Position numbers and translations under genes: made by a program. A stretch of 63,253 nt of DNA from Anaerolineae bacterium (GTDB lineage Bacteria > Chloroflexota > Anaerolineae > Aggregatilineales > Phototrophicaceae), in NCBI GenBank assembly GCA_022842885.1, contig JALHOR010000014.1, positions 5,806-69,058 on the forward strand. The letters run 5' to 3'. Below are positions 61,237-63,253 of the stretch, piece by piece. The stretch's first letter is position 1. Each line of letters starts with the position of its first letter. The notes below the pieces were generated by a model. The model was not told the DNA's origin. It saw nothing but the letters and a program-made list of their open reading frames with translations, and did not search any database.

Positions 61237-61998
61237 ATGACCATGTTGTTTTTCGCCCCTGAGCATCATACGGTTTTGGCAGAGGCTCATTTTTCTAATC
61301 ATCCGGCTTTCCAATCAGCGCGGAATCGTTTGTTGGACTTGCATCAAAAAATCTATCCAGCACTACGGATGCAAAATTTGGATTTGACGGTGCATAAAAT
61401 CGCCGGAGGGGATGTGATTCAGCAGCACTCTGGTGGGCATGGGCAAACTGGTGTCGCCTTAGTGATTCAGTATTTGCGAACCTATTCGCACGCAGTGGCG
61501 GTGGAACGGCTGATGGGACGCGAAATTGAAGTCGCGCCCGAAAATGTGGAAACACATCGTCACCCCCTCATTGAAGTGCGGTTGCTGCCCGACCATTTTG
61601 TGGTGGAATTGGTTATCTCGCCGGAAGCATGGTACGACCAGCACAATATGATGGGCAAATTGAGCATAGACCGCTATCGGCGTGAATTTTATGAGTTATT
61701 GGGCAAACAAAACCCGGCGTGTTGTTTGGGATTTTGGCAAGGCATGTATTTGAGCGATATGCATTTGAAAGCCGTATTTTTCCAGCGCACCCGGTTGTTA
61801 GATGAATGGATGAGTACGTTTGAGCCGCAGAAAGATTGGTTTCGGTTAGGGCGCTGGTATACGCCGGATTCGCCGCCGCTGGCAGAGACCCATATCTATA
61901 CGGAAATTGTGGAGCAAGTGCGGGCGTTATATACCATCTATGATTACATTATTTGGACGGGCAACAATAACTTCCATAATTTTTACAAGACTAGGTGA
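61237..61998 (+). CDS. Conserved hypothetical protein
   Basis: A 253-residue protein of no family I recognise. It is rich in His and Trp: APEHHTVLAEAHFSNHPAF, VERLMGREIEVAPENVETHRHPL and CCLGFWQGMYLSDMHL. No signal peptide, transmembrane segment or known catalytic motif is apparent; a soluble enzyme-like domain is possible. It lies 226 bp beyond the MOSC start with nothing evident between, and is followed by the GNAT gene on the same strand. Confidence 0.5.
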   Translation: MTMLFFAPEHHTVLAEAHFSNHPAFQSARNRLLDLHQKIYPALRMQNLDLTVHKIAGGDVIQQHSGGHGQTGVALVIQYLRTYSHAVAVERLMGREIEVAPENVETHRHPLIEVRLLPDHFVVELVISPEAWYDQHNMMGKLSIDRYRREFYELLGKQNPACCLGFWQGMYLSDMHLKAVFFQRTRLLDEWMSTFEPQKDWFRLGRWYTPDSPPLAETHIYTEIVEQVRALYTIYDYIIWTGNNNFHNFYKTR

Positions 61999-62118
61999 AT
62001 TGAATTAGGATTCAAACCTCATTTTAACCACTTTCGCATCCTGATAACGTGTATCAGGACTATAATGTGGCAAAGTGTTGAATTTGCGCGTTTGGCAATA
62101 TCGAAAATGGGGTTGGCA

Positions 62119-62988
62119 ATGAGTAGTGATGAGGCAGTGAAAGAGGCACGAACAATGATGCGCCGCGTGCAGGAGCATCTCCGCAGCGCACATTTGAGTT
62201 TGGGTGCCCGCCTAGAAACGATTGGACATGTGGATGTTCTCCATCATGAATCCAGTACACTGCCCGGTTTAAATTATGTAATGCCACGCCGCGGCACGGC
62301 TTGGATTCCGGGTAAACATATCGAAGATGGGTTAGCCCGCTTGCGCGACCAAGGACGTACTCCACGCGTCTTATTTGCGGATGGGTTGTATTTACCAGAA
62401 TTTGTGCGGACACTGCGGGATATTGGCTTACACATTGAGCAAGAAACCCCGATTATGTTGTTCCGGCATGAGCGCGGTCCGTTAAAGTTGCCCAACCTTA
62501 CGCCGGAAGTTTCGGTAGCAATGGTGCGCGATCATCATGCCACCGGCATTTGGTGGTATGTGTGGCGCAATGCGTATTATGATGTGATTACCACCGGGAT
62601 TGAGCCGATTTCGTTGGGTCAGGAAATGCGTGATTTTTCGTTGGGCAGCCAATTGAATCTGATTCTGTATCGGTATGGTTTTCCAGTGGGGGTTGCCCGC
62701 TTAACGTTGCATGAACAGAGCGCCCACTTGGTATCGCTGGCGATTATGCAGGAAGTTCGCACTTCAGAATTGTTACGGATGTTGCACAGTGCGGCACTGC
62801 GGGCAGCGATAGACGCGGGTTGCGATATGGTGTTTGCAGCAGGCGAAACGGATGAAACACGCCAGTTTTGCCGCGAATTGGGCTTCATGGATGCAGGCAG
62901 TGTCGCCTGTTATGTCGAAAATGAAGTTGCAACGGCAGTGAACCGTGAACAAGACAATGTTCTGGCACACCCTGTTTTGATTTTATAA
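62119..62988 (+). CDS. GNAT-fold acetyltransferase-like protein
   Basis: A 289-residue protein. The C-terminal half has the GNAT pattern: FPVGVARLTLHEQSAHLVSL (beta 4), VRTSELLRMLHSAALRAAID (the acetyl-CoA-binding loop and helix) and FCRELGFMDAG (the final strand). The N-terminal half is a divergent domain of about 150 residues with PGLNYVMPRRG. It may be a tandem-GNAT protein. GGGG precedes the ATG at 62119, which is preferred to earlier in-frame starts. The methyltransferase gene follows 22 bp downstream, so they may be one operon. Confidence 0.7.
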   Translation: MSSDEAVKEARTMMRRVQEHLRSAHLSLGARLETIGHVDVLHHESSTLPGLNYVMPRRGTAWIPGKHIEDGLARLRDQGRTPRVLFADGLYLPEFVRTLRDIGLHIEQETPIMLFRHERGPLKLPNLTPEVSVAMVRDHHATGIWWYVWRNAYYDVITTGIEPISLGQEMRDFSLGSQLNLILYRYGFPVGVARLTLHEQSAHLVSLAIMQEVRTSELLRMLHSAALRAAIDAGCDMVFAAGETDETRQFCRELGFMDAGSVACYVENEVATAVNREQDNVLAHPVLIL

Positions 62989-63010
62989 AGTCCCCCGGAA
63001 AATCACCCAT

Positions 63011-63239
63011 ATGTCCGTTGAAGATCGTGTCCGTTGGGATGGTGTTTTTAAGCGTCTCGTCACGCTGCCCTACCCTAACCCTGACCCCCTGCTGCTGCAA
63101 TTTACGCCCCCAACGCAAGTAGAGGAGCAGCGGCGGGCATTGGATTTGTGTGGTGGGCAGGGGCAAAATGGGTTGTGGTTGGCGACACAGCATTACGATG
63201 TGGACATCATGGACATCAGCCGCGTGGCGTTGAATCGCG
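63011..63239 (+). CDS. Class I SAM-dependent methyltransferase, truncated by the contig end
   Basis: The first 76 codons of a methyltransferase are present. ALDLCGGQGQNGLWLA is the SAM-binding motif I glycine loop, and YDVDIMDISRVAL is the acidic motif II. It resembles TehB-type or thiopurine methyltransferases. The remaining gene is not here because the contig ends in adapter sequence. The last few codons read as IGRA are adapter, not protein. Confidence 0.8.
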
Positions 63240-63253
63240 AGATCGGAAGAGCA
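63240..63253 (+). other. Illumina adapter at the contig end
   Basis: AGATCGGAAGAGCA is the start of the Illumina TruSeq adapter. All 14 bases match. Genomic sequence ends at about 63239. Confidence 0.95.

Noticed and set aside
1..63253. tRNA, rRNA or CRISPR
   Set aside because: No such sequence was recognised; the tandem repeats at 25209 lack spacers and are coding.

Overview
The window is a 63.25-kb bacterial contig end, most likely from a Chloroflexota (Anaerolineae-like) genome. That placement is inference. It rests on gene content: a coiled-coil gene beside coaD, DUF951 beside an MGDG-synthase-like GT28, fused KorA/KorB, secreted SH3/PA14/PPC proteins with Pro-Thr linkers, and many YfhO/GT39-type membrane proteins. 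No rRNA, tRNA or CRISPR array was seen. The last 14 bases match the start of the Illumina TruSeq adapter, so real sequence stops at about 63239.

Layout. 1-15.7 kb (minus strand): a truncated YfhO-like protein, a PAS histidine kinase, an HTH-citrate synthase fusion, pssA, ppk1, an S9 peptidase, then two large membrane glycosyltransferase-like genes interleaved with DUF3052, Uma2 and XisI-family genes and a GT2. 15.9-31.2 kb: a PA14/SH3 secreted protein, a GT2, an SH3-M23 protein, a decayed small gene, an FCD regulator and korAB (2-oxoacid:ferredoxin oxidoreductase), then a repeat-rich gap, a third large membrane protein, signalling and surface proteins and an FMN-dependent 2-hydroxy-acid oxidase. 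31.3-48.4 kb: mostly housekeeping genes (lipA, coaD, deoC, M50 protease, GT28) with sensors, TPR and hypothetical proteins. 48.7-55.7 kb: rnj (RNase J), an AT-rich inserted island, then lon. 55.8-63.2 kb: MaoC, a probable selenoprotein, a frameshifted C39 peptidase, GT4, an sRNA candidate, a NarL-like regulator, MOSC, a hypothetical protein, GNAT and a truncated methyltransferase.

Main discoveries. (1) A 2.66-kb AT-rich island lies at the 3' end of rnj, bounded by perfect 55-bp direct repeats of the last 55 bases of rnj, stop codon included. It holds only a SIR2-domain gene and an overlapping metallo-beta-lactamase-fold gene and no recombinase; it looks like a minimal mobile defence cassette. 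(2) A small membrane-anchored protein has an in-frame UGA after a Cys, uninterrupted coding beyond it, and a stem-loop fitting the bacterial SECIS model 18 nt downstream: a probable Cys-Sec selenoprotein. (3) Three membrane glycosyltransferase-like genes each contain C-rich palindromic or tandem repeat DNA read in frame. (4) A near-consensus promoter, a structured ~100-nt segment and a strong terminator mark a candidate sRNA at 59.5-59.7 kb.
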